A stretch of 64,000 bases of DNA from Alkalimonas delamerensis (GTDB taxonomy: Bacteria > Pseudomonadota > Gammaproteobacteria > Enterobacterales > Alteromonadaceae). The position numbers were made by a program, and so were the translations under genes. The stretch is taken from NCBI RefSeq assembly GCF_030717955.1, contig NZ_JAUZVY010000002.1, forward strand, positions 744,001-808,000, written 5' to 3'. A model generated the notes under the pieces. That model had not been told where the DNA came from. It worked only from the letters and a program-made list of their open reading frames with translations, and did not search any database. This document shows positions 18,026 to 25,993 of the stretch, piece by piece (positions within the stretch are counted from its first letter, which is position 1; the number at the start of each line of letters is the position of its first letter).

Positions 18026-20146
18026 TTAATCATGAAAGCGCGAACGCGCCCGGGTAGTGTCGTAAAGATTTACCGGCTTAAGCAGCGGCTGACCACCATC
18101 GCGCGCAATCGGCACCCAAGGGATCACCCCTTGGCCTTTGGCTGAGCGCAAAGTAAATAAATCAAACGGAATGCTGATGTAAAAACCTTTGGTAAAACTG
18201 CCTTCACCGTAGTCGGCCGAGGATACATTGGTGAAAGCTGCATGAGCTCCAACCTGAATACCACTGTTAAAGCGTCTGGCAAAGGAAATTTTCACCCCGT
18301 CATCCCCCGCCAGAAAACGCCCTATGTTTAAAGTAAACAAGATGTCGTCAAAAAACTCTGGCTGCCAGTATATATTGGCATGCCCGGTCACCACACTGTA
18401 ATCCATAAAGTCGAAATCATTCTCAAAGGAGCGTTGCCGTACCCAATTGATATCAAAGCCAAAGGCCAGGTTGCTGTCGACCGGACGATACAAAACTTCA
18501 GTACCGACACCACCAAACATCGACTCAAGATAACCACCGTAAGTCTGCAGATACCAATTCGGTGCCGGGTTGTTTTGCCAATGAGCAAACAGGTTTTCCA
18601 TGGTCAGGGTGCTGCGGGTGACGTACTCACGGACATAGGTTCGTACCCTTGGCAATGGGGTATCAAAGCTGTCGACTGTAAAATTAAACTTGTCGAAGTT
18701 TTCCAGTAAAGTGAGCTTCGCAGTGCCATTGAATGAAAGACCGGAGTTGAACTGATAGCCGGCAGACCCCAAGAGCCCACCCTGGTACATAAAGAACACC
18801 TCAGGATTACCAAAACTTTGGATCCAGAAAGTTTCTGCACCATAGTAGAGCCCGCTATGCTCGGTTGTCTGCTGCCAGGCTTTACTGGAAACCGGATCAA
18901 TGCGCTGAAAGCTGGACGGTACATCAAGCTCCGGCGTTTGATAGGTCACAGCCGCAACGAAGGCACTGGCATCGACCACCGTCTCCACCATAGGTTGATG
19001 CCCCTCCAGCACCACAATACGGTACTGCTCAACAGAGCGCGGTAATTCTGCGGCCAGCACACGGCCGACACGTTCGATTGCAATGTCCTGGTCCCGATAC
19101 ATCACCTGATTTCCGATCAAAACGGCTTTATCATCGGTCACCTCGATACTGCGCAGCATGAAACCAGCCTCGCGCCTTAACATCGACGCCAATTGTTGCC
19201 GAGCGATCTCTTCATGGCTTCTTACCGGGCTTTCAGTCACCTCACGCGGTGCAGGATCGAGTTTCAGCTGTGATAAGCTATGCAAATCAAAGGTGTAATG
19301 AACACCGAATCCAAAGGTGTTGCCGCGCTGATAATTCAGATTGAAGTCAAAGTTGCCCCACTGGTACAAAGCCCCCGCATTCCAGCGACTGCTTTGCACC
19401 ATCTCAATGCCTGCACGATCCCGGCTGTAATCGTTGCCTTCGTACTCAAGCTTTAGACGAAGGGGCTGCCAGGGCGTTTGGTACTCAATCCCCCCAAATA
19501 AGGACGATGGCCCTTTGAAAAAGCGCTGGTAGTCGATCTTCCCCCCCTGGCCTGAAAAGCCAGAGGGACGCTCACAAAAAGCATCACTCAGATCGCAAAA
19601 CGGGTTGCGGGTGTTGCCAGCCGCGCCCAGATAACCCCAGCCCATCCCCAGGCTTAAATCAACAGGGCCAAAGCGTTTGCTGGCGACTAAAAACTCACTC
19701 TCAAAAGTACCGGTGCCGCCAAAGTCGCGAAAACCTACTGCAATCTCAGGCAACCAATAGCTTTCCTGCCACAAGCGAAACTTGGCATCAATGCCTTTAT
19801 CTTTGTAGGTTTGATCGCCACTGAAACCGGGAAAAGGACTGTAAAGGCGGTTGCGGATATCGGCATAGCGCAACGTCGCTTCCATCCAGGGAAACAACAT
19901 CAAACTGGCAGTCCAAAAACGATACTCATCGTTATCGCTGTAACCCACTGCCAGTCGACCGTCGCCGGCCATGCGGGCAACCGGAACCTGAATCAAACCC
20001 GTGCCACCATGCGAGCCCTGACTGGGCTCGACCGCTTGCGCAGGAATAGCAAAGCCTTCTGCAGCATAGCCAAGCGGTGCGGCCAGAGCCAAGGCCAGGG
20101 TCGACAATCGAAAAAAAGGAAAGCGCGGTTTTACAACAATGCTCAT
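18026..20146 (-). CDS. yjbH: YjbH-type exopolysaccharide outer-membrane protein
   Basis: 706 aa with a signal peptide (cleavage probably after GYAA). The rest is rich in alternating aromatic/polar strands, in keeping with outer-membrane beta-barrel modules. Family YjbH: the conserved GSHGGTGLIQVPVARMAGDG follows the signal. Last gene of yjbEFGH, which in E. coli directs an extracellular polysaccharide under Rcs control; it is related to gfcD of the group 4 capsule operon. ATGA overlap with yjbG. The inferred role is passage of glycan through the outer membrane. Confidence 0.9.
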   Translation of the reverse strand: MSIVVKPRFPFFRLSTLALALAAPLGYAAEGFAIPAQAVEPSQGSHGGTGLIQVPVARMAGDGRLAVGYSDNDEYRFWTASLMLFPWMEATLRYADIRNRLYSPFPGFSGDQTYKDKGIDAKFRLWQESYWLPEIAVGFRDFGGTGTFESEFLVASKRFGPVDLSLGMGWGYLGAAGNTRNPFCDLSDAFCERPSGFSGQGGKIDYQRFFKGPSSLFGGIEYQTPWQPLRLKLEYEGNDYSRDRAGIEMVQSSRWNAGALYQWGNFDFNLNYQRGNTFGFGVHYTFDLHSLSQLKLDPAPREVTESPVRSHEEIARQQLASMLRREAGFMLRSIEVTDDKAVLIGNQVMYRDQDIAIERVGRVLAAELPRSVEQYRIVVLEGHQPMVETVVDASAFVAAVTYQTPELDVPSSFQRIDPVSSKAWQQTTEHSGLYYGAETFWIQSFGNPEVFFMYQGGLLGSAGYQFNSGLSFNGTAKLTLLENFDKFNFTVDSFDTPLPRVRTYVREYVTRSTLTMENLFAHWQNNPAPNWYLQTYGGYLESMFGGVGTEVLYRPVDSNLAFGFDINWVRQRSFENDFDFMDYSVVTGHANIYWQPEFFDDILFTLNIGRFLAGDDGVKISFARRFNSGIQVGAHAAFTNVSSADYGEGSFTKGFYISIPFDLFTLRSAKGQGVIPWVPIARDGGQPLLKPVNLYDTTRARSRFHD

Positions 20147-20901
20147 GGTGTAATCCTGTGCACAGCAAGCTGAGCAAGTTCTTGATTTAGGTTGCGAAAT
20201 TCTCTTGGTAAAATACTAGGATGCAACGGAAAGACAATTAGGCTGCCCGGCATAGCTTCCGCATGTTCTCGGTTCCAGTAAGCGCGGCCCAGCTGTTGCA
20301 GCTCGCCATTGGCTTGCACCAGATACAACCAACTGGGATCGCTCTGTGCCAATGAAGGGAGCTGCGATAAGTAATCCTGAATGGCAGTTCCTCCCTGATG
20401 GGGCAACACACGCTCCTCGCCAATGGCGCCGGCGAAATAAAGATGTTCTGAGCGGGGCATCACCCGCAAAATGTAGTGGCCCTGCTCCAGCCTTGGGTTG
20501 GCAGATGGTTGAATACGTGCCAAATCGTAATCCACCCGAACAGGCAATCGCTCTGCCAGCTGCCAGCTCTGAACTTGCTGCCCTAGTGCCTGAACAGCCA
20601 ATACCTTGGCCGATTCATTACGCATTTGCCAGTGGGTTTCAAGACGCCTTAGCTGTTGCAAAAAAGCCTGTTGTTGTTGGTTGAGTGTTTCAGACTGACG
20701 GAACAAGGCTGCTGCCGGCCAATACAGTTGCTGAGGTTGCGCAACCTCAGACAGCACCTGTCTAAGCCTTGGCGGCTCGGCAAAGGCGTGCCACTGCACC
20801 GATTCGGATTGAATTTGCACAACAACAGCGGGATCTGCTGCCAACAAAGGACTGCTTACCACGGCCGTTGCCAGTAGCAATCTGCAAAAAATGTTTTTCA
20901 T
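20143..20901 (-). CDS. yjbG: YjbG/GfcC-type periplasmic protein
   Basis: 252 aa with a signal peptide ending near LLAADP. It is related to E. coli GfcC, a periplasmic protein with two beta-grasp (SLBB-like) domains and a C-terminal amphipathic helix. Here RVDYDLARIQPSANPRLEQGHY and the LVQANGELQQLGRAYWN segment look like the two domains. It overlaps yjbF and yjbH by 4 nt on each side, so the three genes are translationally coupled. Confidence 0.85.
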   Translation of the reverse strand: MKNIFCRLLLATAVVSSPLLAADPAVVVQIQSESVQWHAFAEPPRLRQVLSEVAQPQQLYWPAAALFRQSETLNQQQQAFLQQLRRLETHWQMRNESAKVLAVQALGQQVQSWQLAERLPVRVDYDLARIQPSANPRLEQGHYILRVMPRSEHLYFAGAIGEERVLPHQGGTAIQDYLSQLPSLAQSDPSWLYLVQANGELQQLGRAYWNREHAEAMPGSLIVFPLHPSILPREFRNLNQELAQLAVHRITP

Positions 20902-21602
20902 AAAAGGTCCATTGATAGTGCCAGGTCATCCATGTCTGCGGCCAGCAAGCGTGCCGCTTCACTAAGCCAGGTAATGTGCAAGACGGGACTATGGGGTGCC
21001 ATCTGTTGCCGGCTTTGCAGCAACACCCCTGTAGACTGTTCAAACCAGAACAGGTTCTCAAAAGTGGCGGCTGTTTTTTCGACCTGAACCGCTTCACGAA
21101 CCAAACGGGTTTGAAAGCGCTGCCCAAGCACCTCCAACTCTGCCCCCTGCTCTTCGTGAAAGGTTGAGCGCATCACATAGCCACTTTGCTGACGATACTG
21201 CCAATCGGTCACACGCAGCCATTCGCCGCTCTCAACAGCTGCAGGCCCTTGGCGGATCGGGTCCTCTGCTGTATTGCCAAGATAAGTCAGATCATTACGA
21301 AAACCAAGGCTGCGGACGATCCGGCCATGCGCCATCGTTAACAGAGCACCATCGGACGAAAGCCATTTGTGCTGATCGTGCTCATAAAAAGCCAGCACCA
21401 TGGTGGCCCTGGGTTGATCATCGACTCGAATGTAAATCAGATCGGCTGGTGCCGCCTGTACTTTTTCCAGCGACAGCGTGACATCGTCGGGCGTCGTAAA
21501 ACCAAGCTGAATGGTATCCCAAAGGGCCGTTTGGGTAGAGCTGCAACTGGCAAGCAGGAAAGCAACCGATGCAGCCAAGAAAAAATGACCAAGTAGTTTC
21601 AT
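20898..21602 (-). CDS. yjbF: YjbF/GfcB-type outer-membrane lipoprotein
   Basis: 234 aa from ATG 21602; a GTG eight codons upstream is possible but gives an odd signal. A lipoprotein signal (MKLLGHFFLAASVAFLLAS) ends in the lipobox LASC. The family is GfcB/YjbF, a small lipoprotein thought to sit with YjbH/GfcD in the outer membrane. The start lies just downstream of a terminator-like hairpin that separates it from yjbE, so it probably depends on read-through. Confidence 0.85.
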   Translation of the reverse strand: MKLLGHFFLAASVAFLLASCSSTQTALWDTIQLGFTTPDDVTLSLEKVQAAPADLIYIRVDDQPRATMVLAFYEHDQHKWLSSDGALLTMAHGRIVRSLGFRNDLTYLGNTAEDPIRQGPAAVESGEWLRVTDWQYRQQSGYVMRSTFHEEQGAELEVLGQRFQTRLVREAVQVEKTAATFENLFWFEQSTGVLLQSRQQMAPHSPVLHITWLSEAARLLAADMDDLALSMDLL

Positions 21603-21626
21603 GCGAAATCTCTGAGTAGTCTGCAC

Positions 21627-21655
21627 AAAAAAGCCGCCAGCAGGCGGCTTTTTTT
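21627..21655 (-). terminator. Intrinsic terminator or attenuator between yjbE and yjbF
   Basis: AAGCCGCC and GGCGGCTT (21631-21638 and 21643-21650) form an 8-bp stem with a 4-base loop. It is flanked by A-runs on one side and T-runs on the other, so the minus-strand transcript ends in a U-tract. It lies inside the operon after yjbE, which fits partial termination giving more yjbE than yjbFGH mRNA. Confidence 0.8.
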
Positions 21656-21667
21656 CAGAAGCATCGA

Positions 21668-22015
21668 TTACTGTACGCTGGGAGCGTAAGTAAAGGTTGC
21701 CGTAGTGGTGTAAGTGTTGGTACCAGTACCAGTAGTAATGGTGGTTGTGCCTACACAGAAGCCATCGTCGTTCAGCTCATCATCGCCTTCACAACCAACT
21801 ACCGGTTCTTCTGGTCCTTCTGGGAGAACGATAGTAGAACCACGGCTGTTGCTGATCACAGAGCCAGCAACCAGAAGGCCAACGGCACCGGCTGCAACGC
21901 CTTGCGCTACAACAGGTCCTTCAGCACCATCAGAACCGCCACCAGTGGCTTGATTCGCGGCAGCTGTGCCTGAAACCAGAGCGGCAACAGCAGCGGCTAA
22001 TAAAATTTTCTTCAT
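21668..22015 (-). CDS. yjbE: YjbE/GfcA-like small exported Thr/Gly-rich protein
   Basis: 115 aa. The signal peptide MKKILLAAAVAALVSGTAAA is followed by a Gly/Ala region with a hydrophobic stretch (VAAGAVGLLVAGSVI), a short acidic Cys-containing segment and a Thr-rich tail. First gene of the yjb operon, with a strong GAGGG ribosome site. E. coli YjbE/GfcA are small Thr-rich exported proteins of unknown mechanism. The two cysteines (GCEGDDELNDDGFC) could form a disulphide. The 113-nt upstream gap holds a weak promoter candidate (TTGCTG, 17 bp, TAGGCT). Confidence 0.75.
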   Translation of the reverse strand: MKKILLAAAVAALVSGTAAANQATGGGSDGAEGPVVAQGVAAGAVGLLVAGSVISNSRGSTIVLPEGPEEPVVGCEGDDELNDDGFCVGTTTITTGTGTNTYTTTATFTYAPSVQ

Positions 22016-22128
22016 AGAAATCCCTCTATTTCCCTTAACAGACTCTCAGCCTCTAAGCCTACCTGAAAGCTTGAATAACAGCAAGCACTTCGTAGCCATA
22101 AAGGTGTAAATTTAAAGCGATTGCTGCA

Positions 22129-24099
22129 TCAGGCAGACAATTGATTAACAGACACTTTTGGCTCAACGACCAGCCTGGAAACTGCGGTTTCCCCGACAGA
22201 TTGACTGCTGGCATCGCGTTGCGCCGCCAGCACCAAATCGCTGAGCACCTCAGAGTAGCTGAAATCTATTGGAGCCGCTTTCATGCACTGAATCAGCTCG
22301 GCCACGGCAAAGCGATCGCAGCACGACTCCAGCTTGGCCAGTAAGGCGGCCACCTGTGGCCATTCCAAACTGGCCTCATCGCCGGCCATAATCCGGGGAT
22401 GCGCAGTTTCTCGGACATTGTGCCCGATGATTAGTTCCTCAAAGAGTTTCTCGCCAGGCCGGAGTCCGGTGTAGCGGATCTCAATATCGCCATGCGGATG
22501 CTGGGCATCTTTGATTTCCAACCCCATCAGATGAATCATCCGGCGTGCCAAATCATCAATCCGAACCGGCTCGCCCATATCCAGCACAAAAACGTCGCCG
22601 CCTTTGCCCATAGCACCCGCCTGAATCACCAGCTGCGCGGCCTCGGTAATGGTCATAAAGTAACGAATAATGTCTTTGTGCGTGACCGTGACCGGCCCAC
22701 CCCGGCGAATTTGTTCGCGAAACAGCGGCACCACAGAGCCGGAGGAACCCAACACATTGCCAAAACGCACCATGCTAAAACGGGTGTTGACATTCGGACG
22801 CTGTGCAATGGCCTGCAGCACCAATTCAGCCACCCGCTTCGAGGCCCCCATCACATTGGTGGGCCGCACCGCTTTGTCGGTGGAAATCAGCACAAAAGTT
22901 TCTATCCCAGCCGCAATGGCCGCCTCGGCCGCATAACAGGTGCCGAACACATTGTTGCGCACCCCTTCAACCACATTAAACTCGACCATAGGCACATGTT
23001 TGTAAGCAGCGGCATGGTAAACGGTTTGCACGCCAAAACTTTGCATCACCGTTTGCAATCGCTTCCGGTCCTGCACCGTGCCTAAAATGGTTCGCAGCTC
23101 AACATCCAGTTTGTCACGCTCAATCAACAGCCGCAGTTCCTGCTCAATGCTGTAGGCGGCAAACTCCGACAACTCAAACAGCACCAGCATGCTGGGTTCA
23201 TTTTTTAAGATTTGGCGACACAACTCCGAACCAATGGATCCACCAGCACCAGTCACCATCACCACTTTGCTTTGGATGTTGGCGTGCATCAACTTCAGTT
23301 TGGGCGCTTCCGGGTCACGCCCCAGTAAGTCTTCAATTTTGACATCCTGCAGTTCATCAATGCGCATATCGCCATTGACCAACTCATTCATACCTGGCAC
23401 CGACTGCACTGGCACCGGCAACGACTCCAGCGCATCCAGCACCTCTCGACGCCGCACCCGGCTGGCCGATGGCAATGCCAGCAAAACCCGTTGAATATTT
23501 TGCGTTTTAATCAATAAGGCTATGCTTTGCGGGTTGCCCACTGGCATCCCCAGAATGGTCGATTTTTGCAGGGTCGAATCGTCGTCGACAAAAAGGATCG
23601 GATGGTACTGATCGCCATTGATCAGCGCCTGCGCCAGTTGGCGGCCCGAGGAACCAGCGCCGTAAATTAGCACCCGCTCTTTTAACGCATTGTTCATTTG
23701 CACCAAAAACATCCGGGCCAATAAACGCGAGCCGGAACACAGCAACATGGCCAGAAGCGCATAAACAAAAATCAGATTGCCCTTATCTTCCACCCCAAAC
23801 AAGCCAAAAAAGACACTGATCACCAGGGCGCCACCCACAATGCCTGCCAGCACAGCGCCGAAGGCGTGCTGACCGATGTAGCGGATCACCGCCCGGTACA
23901 GGCCCAGCTTGGTAAAGGTGACTAAGGTCAGAGGGACTGAAATAGCAAAAGCTAACGCAATTTCAGGGATATGGCCGCGAATGCCATTTTGCGTCAGCAG
24001 GTAAGCTGAAATCATTGCAAAAATAAGAAAAACTACATCGGCAATAACCGAAAAGACGCGTTTAACCGGCCGTGGCAAAGATAAAAGCCAAGCTAACAT
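22129..24099 (-). CDS. pglF: Membrane-bound UDP-HexNAc 4,6-dehydratase (PglF/WbpM family)
   Basis: 656 aa. Four N-terminal membrane helices are followed by a CoA-binding-like Rossmann domain and the catalytic SDR domain with GAGGSIG at 284-290. Instead of the usual Tyr-x3-Lys this branch has Met-x3-Lys, seen here as Met417/Lys421 in VMGASK, with ISTDKAV before it. It converts UDP-GlcNAc to the 4-keto-6-deoxy sugar. The aminotransferase and phosphosugar transferase encoded just before it in the transcript make a three-enzyme set. No clear terminator lies between it and yjbE. Confidence 0.92.
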   Translation of the reverse strand: MLAWLLSLPRPVKRVFSVIADVVFLIFAMISAYLLTQNGIRGHIPEIALAFAISVPLTLVTFTKLGLYRAVIRYIGQHAFGAVLAGIVGGALVISVFFGLFGVEDKGNLIFVYALLAMLLCSGSRLLARMFLVQMNNALKERVLIYGAGSSGRQLAQALINGDQYHPILFVDDDSTLQKSTILGMPVGNPQSIALLIKTQNIQRVLLALPSASRVRRREVLDALESLPVPVQSVPGMNELVNGDMRIDELQDVKIEDLLGRDPEAPKLKLMHANIQSKVVMVTGAGGSIGSELCRQILKNEPSMLVLFELSEFAAYSIEQELRLLIERDKLDVELRTILGTVQDRKRLQTVMQSFGVQTVYHAAAYKHVPMVEFNVVEGVRNNVFGTCYAAEAAIAAGIETFVLISTDKAVRPTNVMGASKRVAELVLQAIAQRPNVNTRFSMVRFGNVLGSSGSVVPLFREQIRRGGPVTVTHKDIIRYFMTITEAAQLVIQAGAMGKGGDVFVLDMGEPVRIDDLARRMIHLMGLEIKDAQHPHGDIEIRYTGLRPGEKLFEELIIGHNVRETAHPRIMAGDEASLEWPQVAALLAKLESCCDRFAVAELIQCMKAAPIDFSYSEVLSDLVLAAQRDASSQSVGETAVSRLVVEPKVSVNQLSA

Positions 24100-24174
24100 G
24101 AAAAAATTCCTTAACGGGACTGGTCGTAAACAGCAGTCAAAGTTGTACCAGTATAGCGCATTCCTTGGTATTTA

Positions 24175-25353
24175 TTAAGTTTTGCTTGCCTGAGCCACCA
24201 CAATCGCCAATTGCTGCGCACAAAATTCGATTTGCTGCTCGCTGATGGTTGGGTGCACCAACAGCATTAAACTGGTTTCTCCCAACTCACGCGCATTGGG
24301 CAACGGCTGTGCCGGACGCCATGGCGTATTGGCAAAGGCCTGCTCCAGATAGACCTCACTGCAGCTGCCCTGATAACAAGGCACACCGGCAGCCATTAAA
24401 GCGTCGCAAAGACGATCCCGGCTCCAGCCTTCGGCCAGCAGCTCAGTCCGGACAAAAAAATAATGCTTGTAGCAAGCATGAATCGCGTCCTCCGGCACCT
24501 GAACCTGCCGCAGCAAAGGCAAGGAGGCGACGGCCTTGTCCAGCTCAGCAGCCAGTTGCCGCCGGCGCGCACTCCACTCAGGCATCCGCTGCAATTGGAT
24601 GCGTCCCAACACAGCTTGCATCTCGGTCATCCGCCAGTTGTGCCCAAAACTGTGATGCAACCAACGAAAGCCGGGTGGATGGGACTGATGGTAGACCGCA
24701 TCAAAACTTTTGCCGTGATCTTTCAACGACCACAGCCGTTGCCACAGTGCCTCATCCCTGGTGGTGACCATACCACCCTCACCCCCTGTGGTCATAATTT
24801 TATCCTGACAAAACGACCAGGCAGCCACATGACCGAAAGAACCGACCGAACGCCCCTGATAGCGGGCACCATGCGCCTGAGCACAATCCTCAATCACCCA
24901 AAGACCATGCTGATTGGCAAGCGCCATGATGGCATCCATCTCGGCAGGCATGCCCGCCAGATGCACCACCACAATGGCCTTGGTGTTCGGACCTATCATC
25001 GGGGCTATGGTGTCGGCACTCAGGTTCTGACTGTTCAAATCGACATCGGCAAAAACCGGGGTCGCGCCGGCATTGACCACAGCAGAAACCGTCGCAATAA
25101 AGGTACGGGGCGGCACGATGACTTCATCACCGGCGCCAAGCTCCAGTGCTTGCAGGGCAGCATCCAGTGCCAGGGTGCCATTGGCAACGGCCACCGCATA
25201 ATCGCAGTCGCAAAAAGCAGCAAACTCCTGCTCAAACAAACGGCCATGCTCACCTGTCCAGTAATTGACCTTGTTTGACAACAGCACTTGCCGCACCGCA
25301 TCCGCCTCTTCATCGGTAAAACTTGGCCAGGGTGCCAGCTCGGTAGTTAGCAT
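24175..25353 (-). CDS. DegT/DnrJ/EryC1/StrS family sugar aminotransferase
   Basis: PLP enzyme that aminates a keto-sugar nucleotide. 392 aa. Hallmarks: GDEVIVPPRTFIAT, EDCAQAHGA, and the PLP Lys185 in FCQDKIMTTGGEGG. Given the PglF-like dehydratase next door, the likely substrate is the UDP-4-keto-6-deoxy-HexNAc, giving a UDP-4-amino sugar as PglE does. The start overlaps the sugar transferase stop by 7 nt. No PglD-type acetyltransferase is present between these genes. Confidence 0.9.
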   Translation of the reverse strand: MLTTELAPWPSFTDEEADAVRQVLLSNKVNYWTGEHGRLFEQEFAAFCDCDYAVAVANGTLALDAALQALELGAGDEVIVPPRTFIATVSAVVNAGATPVFADVDLNSQNLSADTIAPMIGPNTKAIVVVHLAGMPAEMDAIMALANQHGLWVIEDCAQAHGARYQGRSVGSFGHVAAWSFCQDKIMTTGGEGGMVTTRDEALWQRLWSLKDHGKSFDAVYHQSHPPGFRWLHHSFGHNWRMTEMQAVLGRIQLQRMPEWSARRRQLAAELDKAVASLPLLRQVQVPEDAIHACYKHYFFVRTELLAEGWSRDRLCDALMAAGVPCYQGSCSEVYLEQAFANTPWRPAQPLPNARELGETSLMLLVHPTISEQQIEFCAQQLAIVVAQASKT

Positions 25354-25982
25354 GCTTCAAATCTCCGGTTCAGGCGCTCAGCCAGGCTGGGCACCAGGGT
25401 CGCGGCCAGGCACAGCAGATCCAGGCCCAGGCTGTAGTGCCGGTAATAGGCCAGATTGATCCGCACTTTGTCGGGCCAGATAACTTTGTCGTTGTAGGCT
25501 TGAGCATCGGGAACGGCAGACAACAGTGTTTCTTCGTGCCGGTACTTAATGGAGGCTGGCCCGGTGATGCCCGGTCGCAATTGCAAAATAAGACGCGCCT
25601 CGCCTTGCAGCAAATCAGCATAGCCCGGCACATCCGGCCTGGGTCCAACCAGGCTCATCTGGCCACGCAGCACATTCCAGAGTTGCGGCAGCTCATCCAG
25701 CTTAAAACGCCGGAACAACCGGCCACTGCGGGTGATGGCGCCAGTGCAGCTGGCGGTAATGCTGCTACGCTCGCCAGTGGCATCGTGCATGGTTTTGATT
25801 TTGTACACCCAAAATGGCTGGCCAAAACGGCCAATCCGACGCTGGGCAAAGATCCCCTGGCTGCGGGTTTCAATACTGGCAATCAGCCAGCACAGCAGCA
25901 GCAACCAGCCAAACAGCAGCAGCAACACCACCGCCGATAACAGATCCAAACTACGCTTTATGACAGCCTGACGAGAGGTCAA
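25347..25982 (-). CDS. Initiating sugar-phosphate transferase (PglC/WcaJ C-terminal type)
   Basis: 211 aa. Transfers a sugar phosphate from a UDP-sugar to undecaprenyl phosphate, the first membrane step. Short monotopic form: basic N-terminus KRSLDLL, one hydrophobic segment (about 13-36), then the family signature with RRIGRFGQPF, YKIKTM, KLDELPQLWNVLRGQMSLVGPRP and LRPGITG. Translation probably starts at TTG 25982 with AGGAG 8 nt upstream. Together with the dehydratase and aminotransferase it could prime chains with a 4-amino-6-deoxy HexNAc phosphate. Confidence 0.92.
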   Translation of the reverse strand: MTSRQAVIKRSLDLLSAVVLLLLFGWLLLLCWLIASIETRSQGIFAQRRIGRFGQPFWVYKIKTMHDATGERSSITASCTGAITRSGRLFRRFKLDELPQLWNVLRGQMSLVGPRPDVPGYADLLQGEARLILQLRPGITGPASIKYRHEETLLSAVPDAQAYNDKVIWPDKVRINLAYYRHYSLGLDLLCLAATLVPSLAERLNRRFEAC

Positions 25983-25993
25983 GGGCAGAACTC

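Noticed and set aside
22492..23085. 197-aa plus-strand reading frame
   Set aside because: Antisense shadow of the PglF-like gene, rich in His and Asn, no start signal or motif.
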